Assembly: GCA_004005435.1 (NCBI GenBank)
Contig: RZWH01000001.1
Coordinates: 372,001 to 436,000, forward strand
Length of the DNA: 64,000 nt
From: Rhodobacteraceae bacterium CCMM004
GTDB taxonomy: Bacteria > Pseudomonadota > Alphaproteobacteria > Rhodobacterales > Rhodobacteraceae
Reading direction: 5' to 3'
Each line of letters starts with the position of its first letter. The first letter of the stretch is position 1. Below are positions 1-8,470 of this stretch, one piece after another. The notes beneath the pieces were generated by a model. That model was not told the origin of the DNA. It saw only the letters and a program-made list of their open reading frames with translations, and made no database searches. The position numbers and the translations under genes are program-made.

Positions 1-1
1 G

Positions 2-220
2 CTCGGTCTCTGGGCGGCATCGCTGATGGGCAGGGAGGGGGACGACGCCGCCGCCTATGCCCGCGAAGTGGTCAAGGCCGACTTCGAAGAGGCGGGCGAC
101 GAGGACGTCTATCGCAAGGTCGCGGGCGATCTGGGCGACAAGGCCGACGAGGCCACGATCCGCGCCAAGATGTCCGAGCTGATGACGGTCGCCAAGGCCC
201 AGATCATCGACGAGGTCTGA
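2..220 (+). CDS. DUF1476 protein, F1-ATPase inhibitor zeta subunit family (3' part only)
   Basis: The reading frame is open from the window edge, so the start codon lies upstream and only about 72 C-terminal residues are seen. The opening LGLWAASLMG and the following AYAREVVKADFEE are characteristic of DUF1476, a small helical protein. In Paracoccus it binds the F1 part of ATP synthase and inhibits ATP hydrolysis (family knowledge). The rest is acidic and helical and ends in KAQIIDEV. A GC-rich inverted repeat lies in the gap after the stop. The family call is firm; the inhibitor function in this organism is inferred. Confidence 0.85.
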   Translation, partial: LGLWAASLMGREGDDAAAYAREVVKADFEEAGDEDVYRKVAGDLGDKADEATIRAKMSELMTVAKAQIIDEV

Positions 221-313
221 GCCGGCCCTGCGGGCCGCACCGCCCCGGCCGCGCGGGGCAGACGGCCGTTGCACCGCGCCGTCGCCCATGGCACACACCG
301 CCACAGCTCGACC

Positions 314-333
314 GGGGCGCCCGTGTGCGCCCC
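314..333 (+). promoter_or_regulatory. GC-rich hairpin just upstream of the homocysteine methyltransferase RBS
   Basis: GGGGCGC and GCGCCCC form a perfect 7-bp stem around a 6-base loop. It ends 24 bases before the ATG and just before a TTTTAGGAG ribosome-binding site. It could be a leader structure or attenuator. It does not match the SAM or SAH riboswitch motifs I know, so no ligand is claimed. Confidence 0.3.
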
Positions 334-357
334 GTGCGTCATTTTAGGAGCCCCCCC

Positions 358-1380
358 ATGAGCGATGCACTGAGCCGGCTGCTGAAGAGCCGCGATTGGA
401 TACTCGCCGACGGCGCGACCGGGACCACCCTGTTCAACATGGGTCTGCAGTCGGGCGACGCGCCCGAGTTCTGGAACGTCGACGCGCCGGACAAGATCCG
501 CGCGCTCTATTCCGGTCCGGTCGACGCGGGCAGCGACCTGTTCCTCACCAACACCTTTGGCGGCAACGCCGCGCGGCTCAAGCTGCATGACGGGCAGGAC
601 CGGGTGGGCGAGCTGAACCGGGCCGGAGCCGAGATCGCCCGCGAGGTCGCCGACCGCGCCGGGCGTCCCGTGGTGGTGGCGGGGTCGATGGGGCCCACGG
701 GCGAGATCATGGCGCCGATGGGGTCGCTGACCTACGAGGCCGCGGTGGAGATGTTCCACGAGCAGGCAGAGGGGCTCAAGGCCGGGGGCGCCGACGTCCT
801 GTGGGTCGAGACGATCAGCGCGGCCGAGGAATACCAGGCCGCGGCCGCCGCGGCCGACCTGGCCGGGATACCCTGGTGCGGGACCATGAGCTTCGACACC
901 GCGGGGCGGACGATGATGGGCCTGACCAGCGCCGGAATGGTCGACATGGTCGAGGCGCTGAAGACGACGCGCCCCCTGGCCTATGGCGCCAATTGCGGGG
1001 TCGGCGCGTCGGATCTGCTGCGCACCGTCCTGGGCTTTGCCGCGCAGGGGTCGGAGCGGCCGATCATTGCGAAGGGCAACGCCGGGATCCCGAAATACGT
1101 GGACGGGCACATCCACTACGACGGAACGCCCGACCTGATGGCCGCCTATGCGGTGCTGGCCCGCGACGCGGGCGCCACGATCATCGGCGGCTGCTGCGGC
1201 ACCACACCCGAGCACCTGGTGGCCATGCGCGCGGCGCTGGAGACCACGGCACCCGCCCCGCGCCCGACCCTCGATCAGATCGCGGCGCGGCTGGGCGGGT
1301 TCTCGTCCGCGGCCGACGGCACCGGCGCGGATGCCGGTGCGGCCGGAGCGGCCCGCGGTCGGCGGCGGCGCAGGGGCTGA
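358..1380 (+). CDS. bmt: Homocysteine S-methyltransferase (BmtB-type, stand-alone methionine synthase domain)
   Basis: This 340-residue protein is one homocysteine-methyltransferase domain. It transfers a methyl group to homocysteine to make methionine in the cytoplasm. The zinc ligands are visible: Cys213 in ANCG and the Cys279-Cys280 pair in GGCCGTT. The N-terminal DGATGTTLF is typical. The ATG at 358 follows a good AGGAG site; an earlier in-frame start at 325 lacks one. The tail after residue 310 is low-complexity Ala/Gly/Arg. The separate corrinoid protein at 3369 and DUF1638 protein at 4987 suggest it belongs to a split B12-dependent methionine synthase. Betaine is the usual database-assigned donor, so betaine-homocysteine methyltransferase is the alternative name. 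Confidence 0.88.
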   Translation: MSDALSRLLKSRDWILADGATGTTLFNMGLQSGDAPEFWNVDAPDKIRALYSGPVDAGSDLFLTNTFGGNAARLKLHDGQDRVGELNRAGAEIAREVADRAGRPVVVAGSMGPTGEIMAPMGSLTYEAAVEMFHEQAEGLKAGGADVLWVETISAAEEYQAAAAAADLAGIPWCGTMSFDTAGRTMMGLTSAGMVDMVEALKTTRPLAYGANCGVGASDLLRTVLGFAAQGSERPIIAKGNAGIPKYVDGHIHYDGTPDLMAAYAVLARDAGATIIGGCCGTTPEHLVAMRAALETTAPAPRPTLDQIAARLGGFSSAADGTGADAGAAGAARGRRRRRG

Positions 1381-1398
1381 CGCGCCCGGTCGGGAGGC

Positions 1399-2001
1399 TC
1401 AGGCGTCCGCCGGACGCCGCGCCACCAGATCGACCAGAGCCGAGCGGCCCGCATGGCCCGTGCCCTCGGCGATCTCGGCCTCGTAGTCGGCCAGGCGCAG
1501 AACCTCCCAATCGCCGAAGGCGTCGGTCAGCAGGTCCTCGGTGTACATGTTTTCGGCGTGGGGCGGGCCGCCGGTGCCATACCCCACCTGCCGCGGCGCG
1601 TAGCCGTGGAGGAGCAGCACGCCGCCCGGCCGCACCGCCCGGCGCAGGCCGCGGAAGATCGCGGCGCGCCGATCCGGCCCCGCGAACTGAATAAAGATCG
1701 CGACCACCGCATCGAACGGCCGCGCCCAGTCCCAGGTCTCGACATCCGCACGGTGCACGTCCACGGTCACCCCCGCCTCGGCCGCCAGGCGCCGCGCCTT
1801 GTCCAGAGCGACGGCGGAGGGATCGAAGGCGGTCACCCGGTGCCCCTGCCCCGCCAGCCAGACCGAGTTGCGCCCCTCGCCGTCGGCGACGCACAGCACC
1901 TCGGCGCTTGGCGGGATCCGGTGCGCCTGCACCTCCAGGAACGCCGCCGGGCAGGTGCCGAAGAGATAGTCGTCGCGGTCGTAGCGGCGGTCCCAGTTCA
2001 T
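1399..2001 (-). CDS. Class I SAM-dependent methyltransferase
   Basis: This 200-residue protein has a Rossmann methyltransferase fold. CVADGEGRN near residue 37 is motif I (SAM binding), FDPS is the acidic loop after beta 2, and FDAVVAIFIQF is motif IV. It resembles the TehB/tellurite-type small methyltransferases, but the substrate cannot be read from sequence. The ATG at 2001 is preceded by AGGAG. It is co-directional with the radical-SAM gene 66 bases upstream and may share its transcript. Confidence 0.8.
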   Translation of the reverse strand: MNWDRRYDRDDYLFGTCPAAFLEVQAHRIPPSAEVLCVADGEGRNSVWLAGQGHRVTAFDPSAVALDKARRLAAEAGVTVDVHRADVETWDWARPFDAVVAIFIQFAGPDRRAAIFRGLRRAVRPGGVLLLHGYAPRQVGYGTGGPPHAENMYTEDLLTDAFGDWEVLRLADYEAEIAEGTGHAGRSALVDLVARRPADA

Positions 2002-2066
2002 CCGCGGTCTCCTCTGCCTATGCCGCTCGATAGCCTCCGCCGCGCCCGAGGGCAAACGCGGCCCGT

Positions 2067-3131
2067 TCAGAACAGGGCCAGCTGTCCGTCGCGCGCCAGC
2101 GGCGGGGCGAAGAGATCGCATCGCAGACCGGGCAGGCGGCGGACCAGACCCAGCCGCCCCGCCGCTAGGTCGAATCGGCGCGCGATCAGCTCGGCATGGT
2201 GTCCCTCGCCCCGCATCCGCCGGCCCCAGTCCGAGGAGTAGAGCGCGCCGCCATGCATCTCGCGCAGCCGCGCCAGAACCTTCTCCCGCCGCCCGGGCAC
2301 GTGGCGCTCCAGCCAGTCCTGCATCAGCTCGGACACCTCCCGCGGCAGGCGCAGCATAATCCAGCTCGCCGCGACCGCGCCGGCATCGCGTGCGGCGGCG
2401 AGGATCGCCTCGATCTCGTGATCGGTCAGGCCGGGGATCACCGGCGAGACCATGACCCGCACGGGCACGCCCGCCCGCGCCAGCGTCTCGATGGCCCGGA
2501 GCCGGCGGGCCGGAGCGGGCACCCGTGGCTCCAGCCGTCGCGCCAAGTCGGTGTCGAGCGTGGTGACCGAGATGCCCACCGCGGCCAGGCCCTCCGCCGC
2601 CATCCCCCCCAGGAGATCGGCGTCCCGCTCGATCAGCGTGCCCTTGGTCGCCACGGTCACCGGATGGCGGAACGCCGCCAGCACCTCCAGCACCGCGCGC
2701 ATGATCCTGCGGTCCCGCTCGAGCGGCTGGTAGGGATCGGTGTTGGTGCCGATGGCCAGGGGCGCGGGCCGGTAACCGGGCGCGCGCAACTCTGCCTCCA
2801 GCCGCGCGGGGAGGCCCGGTCGCGCGATCAACCGGGTTTCGAAGTCCAGCCCCGGCGACAGGCCGAGATACCCATGGCTGGGCCGGGCAAAGCAATAGAT
2901 GCAGCCGTGTTCGCAGCCGCGATAGGGGTTCACCGAGCGGTCGAAGGAGATGTCGGGCGAGGTGTTGCGCGTAATGGCGCGCCCGGTGCGTTCGTCCCGC
3001 ACCTCGGTCCTCAGGGGCGGCGGCAGCTCGCCGTCGCCGACCCACCCGTCGTCCTCGGCCACCCGGGTATGGGCGTCGAACCGGGTCTCGGGGTTGCTCG
3101 CCGCGCCCCGGCCCGGGGTCGGTGTTCGCAT
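2067..3131 (-). CDS. PA0069-family radical SAM protein (spore photoproduct lyase-related)
   Basis: This 354-residue protein carries a radical SAM cluster motif CEHGCIYC (Cys73, Cys77, Cys80) that binds a 4Fe-4S cluster and SAM. The surrounding NPYRGCEHGC and the later TNTDPYQPLERDRRIMRAVLE are hallmarks of the PA0069 family. Family members are related to SPL-type repair enzymes, but the substrate is not established. The ATG at 3131 has a strong GGAGGAGG site. The reading frame is open far upstream to 4343, but that extension is antisense to the corrinoid gene and is rejected. A LexA-type box lies 35 bp before the start, which fits a DNA-damage role. Confidence 0.85.
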   Translation of the reverse strand: MRTPTPGRGAASNPETRFDAHTRVAEDDGWVGDGELPPPLRTEVRDERTGRAITRNTSPDISFDRSVNPYRGCEHGCIYCFARPSHGYLGLSPGLDFETRLIARPGLPARLEAELRAPGYRPAPLAIGTNTDPYQPLERDRRIMRAVLEVLAAFRHPVTVATKGTLIERDADLLGGMAAEGLAAVGISVTTLDTDLARRLEPRVPAPARRLRAIETLARAGVPVRVMVSPVIPGLTDHEIEAILAAARDAGAVAASWIMLRLPREVSELMQDWLERHVPGRREKVLARLREMHGGALYSSDWGRRMRGEGHHAELIARRFDLAAGRLGLVRRLPGLRCDLFAPPLARDGQLALF

Positions 3132-3165
3132 CGGCGCCTCCCTCCTCCTGACCCGGCGAAATCTA

Positions 3166-3180
3166 GAACATTTAGAGAAC
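3166..3180 (-). promoter_or_regulatory. LexA (SOS) box upstream of the radical SAM gene
   Basis: On the minus strand this reads GTTCTCTAAATGTTC, an exact match to the alphaproteobacterial LexA consensus GTTC-N7-GTTC. It sits 35-49 bp upstream of the radical-SAM start codon, where a repressor would block transcription. It is also about 190 bp upstream of the divergent corrinoid gene. Confidence 0.7.
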
Positions 3181-3368
3181 ACCTGAAACGGCACCCGACG
3201 CAACCCCGGGTCGGGCTCAAGATCGTCATGCGATATGATCATTTTCCCATTCCGCAAAAGGCCGCTATTGGTCGGTGTCGCTATCGGCCATGTCGCAACT
3301 GATGCAGTGCATCGCGGCCCGCTGCCGCTAGTGATCCCGGAACGACCCGCCTGCGGAGGGCTTGCGCC

Positions 3369-4073
3369 ATGGCCGACGAAGACGACGACATCATCCTGGC
3401 CGACCTGCCCGACGACGAGTTGGTCCTGCAGATGCACGACGACCTCTACGACGGTCTCAGGGACGAGATCGAAGAGGGCGTGAATATCCTGCTCGGTCGC
3501 GGATGGGCGCCCTACCGGGTGCTGACCGAAGCTCTGGTCGCCGGCATGACCATCGTGGGCAACGATTTTCGCGACGGCATCCTCTTTGTCCCCGAGGTTC
3601 TGCTGGCGGCGAACGCGATGAAGGGCGGGATGTCGATTCTCAAGCCGCTCTTGGCCGAAACCGGCGCGCCCAGAATGGGCAAGATGGTGATCGGCACGGT
3701 CAAAGGCGACATCCACGACATCGGCAAGAACCTGGTGTCGATGATGATGGAGGGTGCGGGTTTCGAGGTCGTGGATCTCGGCATCAACAACCCGGTGGAA
3801 AATTATCTTGAGGCGGCGGCGCGCGAAGAGGCCGATATCGTCGGGATGTCCGCGCTGCTGACCACCACGATGCCTTACATGAAGGTGGTGATCGACACCA
3901 TGATCGCCCAGGGGATCCGCGACGACTATATCGTCCTCGTGGGCGGCGCGCCGTTGAACGAGGAGTTCGGCCGGGCCATCGGGGCGGACGCCTATTGCCG
4001 CGATGCCGCCGTGGCGGTCGAAACGGCCAAGGACCTGATTTCGCGGCGCCACAACCAACTCGCCGCCGGCTGA
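3369..4073 (+). CDS. Corrinoid (B12-binding) methyl-carrier protein of MtbC/MetH type
   Basis: This 234-residue protein has the two-part layout of corrinoid carriers. A helical cap lies at about residues 15-100. The B12-binding Rossmann domain starts near 105 with GTVKGDIHDIGKN, where His116 in the DxHxxG motif is the lower axial cobalt ligand. SALLTTTMPYMK and VGGAPLNEEF are further signature stretches. It carries methyl groups between methyltransferases. With the homocysteine methyltransferase (358) and DUF1638 (4987) in the same cluster, the likely role is the cobalamin module of a split methionine synthase. A methylamine-type role is the alternative. The pterin-binding module is not in the window. 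Confidence 0.88.
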   Translation: MADEDDDIILADLPDDELVLQMHDDLYDGLRDEIEEGVNILLGRGWAPYRVLTEALVAGMTIVGNDFRDGILFVPEVLLAANAMKGGMSILKPLLAETGAPRMGKMVIGTVKGDIHDIGKNLVSMMMEGAGFEVVDLGINNPVENYLEAAAREEADIVGMSALLTTTMPYMKVVIDTMIAQGIRDDYIVLVGGAPLNEEFGRAIGADAYCRDAAVAVETAKDLISRRHNQLAAG

Positions 4074-4131
4074 CGGCGGTTGCGCCCGGCCCTCTCGGCC
4101 CCCACATCGGGGCGGAGGAGGCCCGGTCCCG

Positions 4132-4293
4132 ATGCCCCATCGCAGATATCTCGCCATCGCCGCTCTGGCACTGAGCGCGGCGGCGGCGACCGTCGCCCTG
4201 GGCGCTTTCGCGGCGTCCTGGATCCCGGTGTCCGCGGCGGTCGCGGCGGCGGTCCCGTTGGCCGCCGTGGCCCTCCTGCGCTGGCGCGGATGA
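4132..4293 (+). CDS. Small hydrophobic membrane protein, hypothetical
   Basis: A 53-residue ORF starting MPHRRYLAIAALALS contains two hydrophobic helices (about 6-27 and 31-49) with an Arg-rich start and end, the pattern of a two-span inner-membrane protein. A GGAGGAG lies about 13 bases upstream of the ATG, a long spacing. I recognise no family. It sits between the corrinoid and DUF2383 genes. The composition could arise by chance in GC-rich DNA, so the call is tentative. Confidence 0.4.
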   Translation: MPHRRYLAIAALALSAAAATVALGAFAASWIPVSAAVAAAVPLAAVALLRWRG

Positions 4294-4378
4294 CGATTGG
4301 CAGGGAACCGCGAGGCCCGATGGCGGGTTTTGCCGCCAACCATAGCCCCGCGTCCATTGTAACGAGGATACCCCTGAC

Positions 4379-4807
4379 ATGTCGCAACGATTGAACAATC
4401 TCAACAAGATCATCAGTGTCCTGTGGGGCGGTGCCGAATCCTATCGCTCGGCGGCGCGCAAGACGTCCAAGGCGGAACTGGAGAAAGTGTTCGTCGAGCA
4501 CGCCGAGCTGCGCGAACACGTGGCGCGCGAATTGTCGCGGATGGTCGACGAGGCGGGGGGCGAACCGGCCTCCGCGGCCCCGACGGAGAAGCTGCATGGC
4601 GTGAAAACCGCGGTCGGCGCGATCTTCGGCGACACCGAGACGAACCTGGTCCACGGGCTGGAAGAGCACGAGGATCGCACGCTGACCGCGTTCCGCGAGG
4701 CGATCCACCACCCCGACAGCAGCCGCGACGAGGCGATGCTGCGCGAGTTCATGCAGGAGTTCGAGAAATCGCACGCCCGTATGAAAGAGCACAAGGAAGA
4801 GGTCTGA
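4379..4807 (+). CDS. PA2169-family four-helix-bundle protein (DUF2383)
   Basis: This 142-residue, entirely helical protein opens with MSQRLNNLNKIISVLWGGAESYR, matching DUF2383. The family adopts a ferritin-like four-helix bundle. Clusters such as EEHEDRT and EKSHARMKEHKEE could bind metal, but no reaction is established. The upstream region carries AT-rich sequence and a modest CGAGGA site. Members often appear stress-induced; nothing local proves that here. Confidence 0.75.
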   Translation: MSQRLNNLNKIISVLWGGAESYRSAARKTSKAELEKVFVEHAELREHVARELSRMVDEAGGEPASAAPTEKLHGVKTAVGAIFGDTETNLVHGLEEHEDRTLTAFREAIHHPDSSRDEAMLREFMQEFEKSHARMKEHKEEV

Positions 4808-4986
4808 GGACCCGCACGGGATCGCCCCGTCCGGGTCGGTCTCGACGTGACCAGTGACAGAGCGTTTCAGTGCTGCGCGCGCCCCGAGGTCCGACCGGAC
4901 CCGCCTGGCGCGCGCTTTTTCGTGGCGGGCGGACGGTCGCCCAGCGGCTTGACACCGGCGCGGTTTCGCCCTGGGCTCGGCGCGGA

Positions 4987-5622
4987 ATGACGCCCGACGA
5001 CGCCCTCCTCACCTCAACCGGACGCGCCCCGGACGGCCGGGGCCGCGTGCTGTTGTTGGCGTGCGGCGCATTGGCCCGGGAGATCCTGGCGCTGAAGACC
5101 GCGAACGGGTGGGAGCACATGGACCTCGCCTGCCTGCCCGCGATCCTCCACAACCACCCCGACCGCATCCCCCCCGCGGTCGAAGAGGCGGTGACCCGGC
5201 ACCGCGCCGCCTATGAGCGCATCTTCGTCGTCTATGCCGACTGCGGCACCGGCGGCGCGCTCGCCGCGCTCTGCGACCGATTGGGGGTCGAGATGGTGGC
5301 GGGGCCGCACTGCTACGCGTTCTTCGACGGGGTCGAGGCGTTCACGGCGCGGACGGAGACCGAATTCACCGCGTTCTACCTCACCGACTTCCTGGTCCGA
5401 CAGTTCGACGCCTTCGTCGTGCGGCCCCTGGGCCTCGACCGCCACCCAGAGCTGCGCGACATGTATTTCGGCCACTACGACCGGCTGATCTATCTCGCGC
5501 AGACCGACGACGCCGACCTGACCCTCCGCGCCCGGGCTGCCGCCGACCGCCTGGGGCTGGCGTTCGAGCAGCGGTTCACCGGGTTCGGCGATCTGGCGAC
5601 CGAGCTGGCGCGGCAGGCCTGA
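4987..5622 (+). CDS. DUF1638 protein linked to corrinoid methyltransfer
   Basis: The protein has 211 residues from the ATG at 4987. An upstream in-frame extension to 4870 is low-complexity and lacks the family profile. CGALAREI, LPAILHNHPDRIP, YADCGTGG and GPHCYAFFDG are typical of DUF1638, a cytoplasmic family whose genes sit beside corrinoid proteins and methyltransferases in alphaproteobacteria and methanogens. Conserved Cys and His residues in these motifs suggest metal or cofactor handling. The biochemical role is unknown; context ties it to the split methionine synthase. Confidence 0.8.
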   Translation: MTPDDALLTSTGRAPDGRGRVLLLACGALAREILALKTANGWEHMDLACLPAILHNHPDRIPPAVEEAVTRHRAAYERIFVVYADCGTGGALAALCDRLGVEMVAGPHCYAFFDGVEAFTARTETEFTAFYLTDFLVRQFDAFVVRPLGLDRHPELRDMYFGHYDRLIYLAQTDDADLTLRARAAADRLGLAFEQRFTGFGDLATELARQA

Positions 5623-5628
5623 CTCCCG

Positions 5629-6054
5629 TCACGCCGCGGCCAGCGCCGCCGTCTCGCGGACCCGCTGGACCATGGCGCGCAGCCCGTTCGACCGCTGCGA
5701 GGACAGGTGCTCGTCGAGGCCCAGGCGAGCCATCTCGGCAGCCGCGTCCACCCGGCCCACCTCCGCCACGCTCAGCCCGCCGTAGAGCGCCCGGAGGATG
5801 GCGATCAACCCCTTGACGATCATCGCGTCGCTGTCGCCGTCAAAACCGAACTGCGCCTCGGGCCCCGTGCCCTCGATCCGCGGCACCAGCCAGACCTGGC
5901 TGGCACAGCCCGTCACCTTGGTCGCCGGCACCTTGAGCGCCTCGTCGAGCGGCGGCATCGCCCGGCCCAACTCGATCACGTGGCGATAGCGGTCCTCCCA
6001 ATCGTCCAGGAACTCGAACGTCTCGGCGATCTCTTCGAAGGCGTCGGTGGCCAT
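5629..6054 (-). CDS. sufE: SufE-family sulfur acceptor
   Basis: This 141-residue protein matches SufE in length and motifs. Cys50 in KVTGCASQVWL is the sulfur-accepting residue that takes persulfide from a cysteine desulfurase such as SufS for Fe-S cluster assembly. DGDSDAMIVKGLIAILRALY is the second conserved block. It acts in the cytoplasm. It stands alone and convergent with DUF1638, away from any suf operon in this window. Confidence 0.9.
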   Translation of the reverse strand: MATDAFEEIAETFEFLDDWEDRYRHVIELGRAMPPLDEALKVPATKVTGCASQVWLVPRIEGTGPEAQFGFDGDSDAMIVKGLIAILRALYGGLSVAEVGRVDAAAEMARLGLDEHLSSQRSNGLRAMVQRVRETAALAAA

Positions 6055-6181
6055 GACCTCTCTCCTGCTGCCCCGCCCCGCGACCTAAGGACCACAAGGG
6101 CGGGGCGCAAGCCCGCCCAGCGGCTTTCCAAGAGGGCGGCAATGGGCTAACCCACGGGGCGAGGAAGTGCGAGGGGGCATC

Positions 6182-6646
6182 ATGGCGCAGCGTCTGATCC
6201 TGACGGTTTTGGTGGCGGGGATGTTGGCGGGCTGTGCCGCGGTGTCGGAGTCGCGACTGAACCCCTTCAACTGGTTCGGCCAGTCGCGCGAGGTGGAGGC
6301 CATCGCGATCACGCCCGACAGCCTGATCGACGGGCGCCCGCTCTTGGACCAGGTGGTGTCGCTCCGGGTGGACGCGACGCCGGGGGGCGCGGTGGTCCAC
6401 GCCGTCGGTCTGCCGCCGCAACAGGGTTGGTTCGATGGCGAGCTGATCGCCAGCAATCGCGGCCGCGCGGTGGACGGGGTTCTGGAATACCGATTCTACG
6501 CCCGGCCGCCGTTCCGCCCCACGCGCCTGTCGACCCAGCGGTCGCGCGAGATCGTCGTGGCCGTCGCGCTGTCGAACCAGGCGCTGCGCGGGGTGCGCGA
6601 GATTCGCGTCGTCGCCGCCCGCAACGCCCGCGCCGTCCGCCGCTGA
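6182..6646 (+). CDS. Small conserved lipoprotein, function unknown
   Basis: This 154-residue protein starts with a lipoprotein signal: MAQRLILTVLVAGMLAGC, lipobox LAGC with Cys18. The mature part (PFNWFGQSR..., then a beta-rich region) resembles uncharacterised Rhodobacterales lipoproteins, and I do not recognise a functional domain. The ATG at 6182 has a GAGGGGG site; a GTG at 6167 is less likely. It converges with rnd, whose stop is only 3 bases away. Confidence 0.75.
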   Translation: MAQRLILTVLVAGMLAGCAAVSESRLNPFNWFGQSREVEAIAITPDSLIDGRPLLDQVVSLRVDATPGGAVVHAVGLPPQQGWFDGELIASNRGRAVDGVLEYRFYARPPFRPTRLSTQRSREIVVAVALSNQALRGVREIRVVAARNARAVRR

Positions 6647-6649
6647 GCC

Positions 6650-7810
6650 TCAGCCGACCGGGAAGACTTCGACCGCGGCACCGTTGGCCCTAAGCCCGAC
6701 CTCGCCCCGGACGAGCCGCAGCGCATCCTCGCCGAACACCTGCGAGCGCCAACCGCGCAGCGCCTGCACCTCGCGCTCGCCCGCTGCGATCAGATCCAGA
6801 TCGGCCGCCGTCGCGATCAGTTTCTGCGCCACGCCCGCCTCTTCGCTCTTGGCCTTCAGCAACACGCGCAGGAGGTCGGCCAGCGCCGGGTTGACCTGAA
6901 GCTTGTCGCGCGAGCGGTCGGGGCGCGGGTGGGTGGCCGGATCGCTCTCCAGCCCCGCCTTGACCGCGGCCAGGATTCCCTCGGCGATGTCGCCCTTGCG
7001 CGCCTCGCGCAGCAAGAGGCGGGCGCGGCCCAGGTCCTGGGGCGATTGCGGCTTGGTCGAGGCCAGCTCGATCAGCGCGTCGTCCTTGAACACCCGGTTG
7101 CGGGGCACGTTGCGCTCTTGGGCATAGATTTCGCGGAACCGGGCCAGCTCGGCCAGGATCGCCATGAAGCGGCCGGACTGCGTGCGGGTCTTCACCCGTT
7201 TCCACGCCTCGTCGGGGTCGACGCGATAGGTGTCGGGGTCGCTGAGCACCGCCAGCTCCTCCTCGACCCAGGCGGTGCGGCCGCTGCGCGCCAACTCGGA
7301 ACTCAGATGCTCGTAGATGTCCCGCAGATGGGTGACGTCGGCCAGGGCGTAGGCCTTCTGCGCCTCGGTCAGCGGACGCCGCGACCAGTCGGTGAAGCGC
7401 GAGGTCTTGTCGAGCCCGGCCTTGGCGATCTTGCGCACCAGGGTCTCGTAACCCACCTGCTCGCCGAAGCCACAGACCATGGCCGCGACCTGGGTGTCGA
7501 AGAGCGGCGCGGGGATCACTCCGCCGTCGACGCAGAAGATCTCCAGATCCTGTCGGGCAGCGTGGAACACCTTGACCACCGACGGGTCGCGGAAGAGCGC
7601 ATAGAGCGGCTCCAGCGCCAAGTCCCCGGCCAGGGGGTCGATCAGCACCGCGCTATCGTCGCCGTCGCCAGGGACGGCGAGCTGCACCAGGCACAGCTTG
7701 GAATAGTACGTCCGTTCACGCAGGAACTCGGTGTCGACGGTGACGTAGGGGTGGCGGGCGGCGGTCTCGCAGAAGGCGGCGAGACCCTCGGTCGTGGTGA
7801 TGGTGATCAT
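6650..7810 (-). CDS. rnd: Ribonuclease D
   Basis: This 386-residue 3'-5' exoribonuclease matures tRNA 3' ends. The DEDD exonuclease domain fills about residues 1-180: VTVDTEFLRE holds Asp26 and Glu28, AARQDLEIF a third acidic residue, and YALADVTHLRDIY the DEDDy Tyr/Asp motif. An HRDC helical domain follows at about 210-290. The start at 7810 (MITITTTEGL) fits the family; 17 upstream residues in frame do not. Confidence 0.93.
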   Translation of the reverse strand: MITITTTEGLAAFCETAARHPYVTVDTEFLRERTYYSKLCLVQLAVPGDGDDSAVLIDPLAGDLALEPLYALFRDPSVVKVFHAARQDLEIFCVDGGVIPAPLFDTQVAAMVCGFGEQVGYETLVRKIAKAGLDKTSRFTDWSRRPLTEAQKAYALADVTHLRDIYEHLSSELARSGRTAWVEEELAVLSDPDTYRVDPDEAWKRVKTRTQSGRFMAILAELARFREIYAQERNVPRNRVFKDDALIELASTKPQSPQDLGRARLLLREARKGDIAEGILAAVKAGLESDPATHPRPDRSRDKLQVNPALADLLRVLLKAKSEEAGVAQKLIATAADLDLIAAGEREVQALRGWRSQVFGEDALRLVRGEVGLRANGAAVEVFPVG

Positions 7811-7882
7811 GGCGCTCTTGTCTGGTCTGCCGCGGTCGGCAGCCGTCCTGCGATACCCCACTACGCCCCGAAACGGAAGCGC

Positions 7883-8470
7883 TCAGAGCCAAAGCGGCGT
7901 GCGGTCGCCCGCCGCCACCCGCCGCAGGACCGCCGGGTAGAGCCGGTGTTCCATTTCCAGAACCCGCGCGGCCAGGCGCTCGGGCGTGTCGCCGGGGCGC
8001 ACCGGCACACGCCCCTGGCCGAGGATGGGTCCGGCGTCGAGGTCGGCGGTCACCTCGTGCACGGTGCAGCCCGCCTCGGCATCGCCCGCGGCCAAGGCTC
8101 GGGCATGGGTGTCGAGGCCAGGGTATTTCGGCAGGAGCGACGGGTGGATGTTCAAAAGCCGCCCCGCCCAGGCGTCGACGAAGCCGGGCGTGAGGATACG
8201 CATGAACCCGGCGAGGCAGATCAGGTCGGGGCCTGCCCGGGACAGGACATCGGACAGCGCCGCCTCGAACGCCGCCCGGTCGGGATAGGCCCGGTGGTCC
8301 AGCGCCGCCGTGGGCACGCCCCTGGCCTCGGCCTTGGCCAGCCCACCGGCGCCGGGCACGTTGGAGGCCACCAGCACCGGGCGCGCCGGATGGTCGCCGG
8401 TCATGCTGTCGACCAGGGCCGCCATGTTCGACCCGCCGCCCGAGATCAGGATGGCGACCCGGCGGCTCAC
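7883..8470 (-). CDS. purN: Phosphoribosylglycinamide formyltransferase
   Basis: This 195-residue enzyme formylates GAR with 10-formyl-THF in purine synthesis. [10 protein letters not shown] is the phosphate loop, and [16 protein letters not shown] and [12 protein letters not shown] carry the catalytic Asn-His-Asp set. The start is GTG at 8470, which shares bases with the purM stop (GTGA overlap), so translation is probably coupled. Confidence 0.95.
   Translation of the reverse strand: MSRRVAILISGGGSNMAALVDSMTGDHPARPVLVASNVPGAGGLAKAEARGVPTAALDHRAYPDRAAFEAALSDVLSRAGPDLICLAGFMRILTPGFVDAWAGRLLNIHPSLLPKYPGLDTHARALAAGDAEAGCTVHEVTADLDAGPILGQGRVPVRPGDTPERLAARVLEMEHRLYPAVLRRVAAGDRTPLWL

Noticed and set aside
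221-357. SAM-II or SAH riboswitch before the methyltransferase gene
   Set aside because: Only a simple GC hairpin is seen; the conserved loop bases of those motifs are not found.
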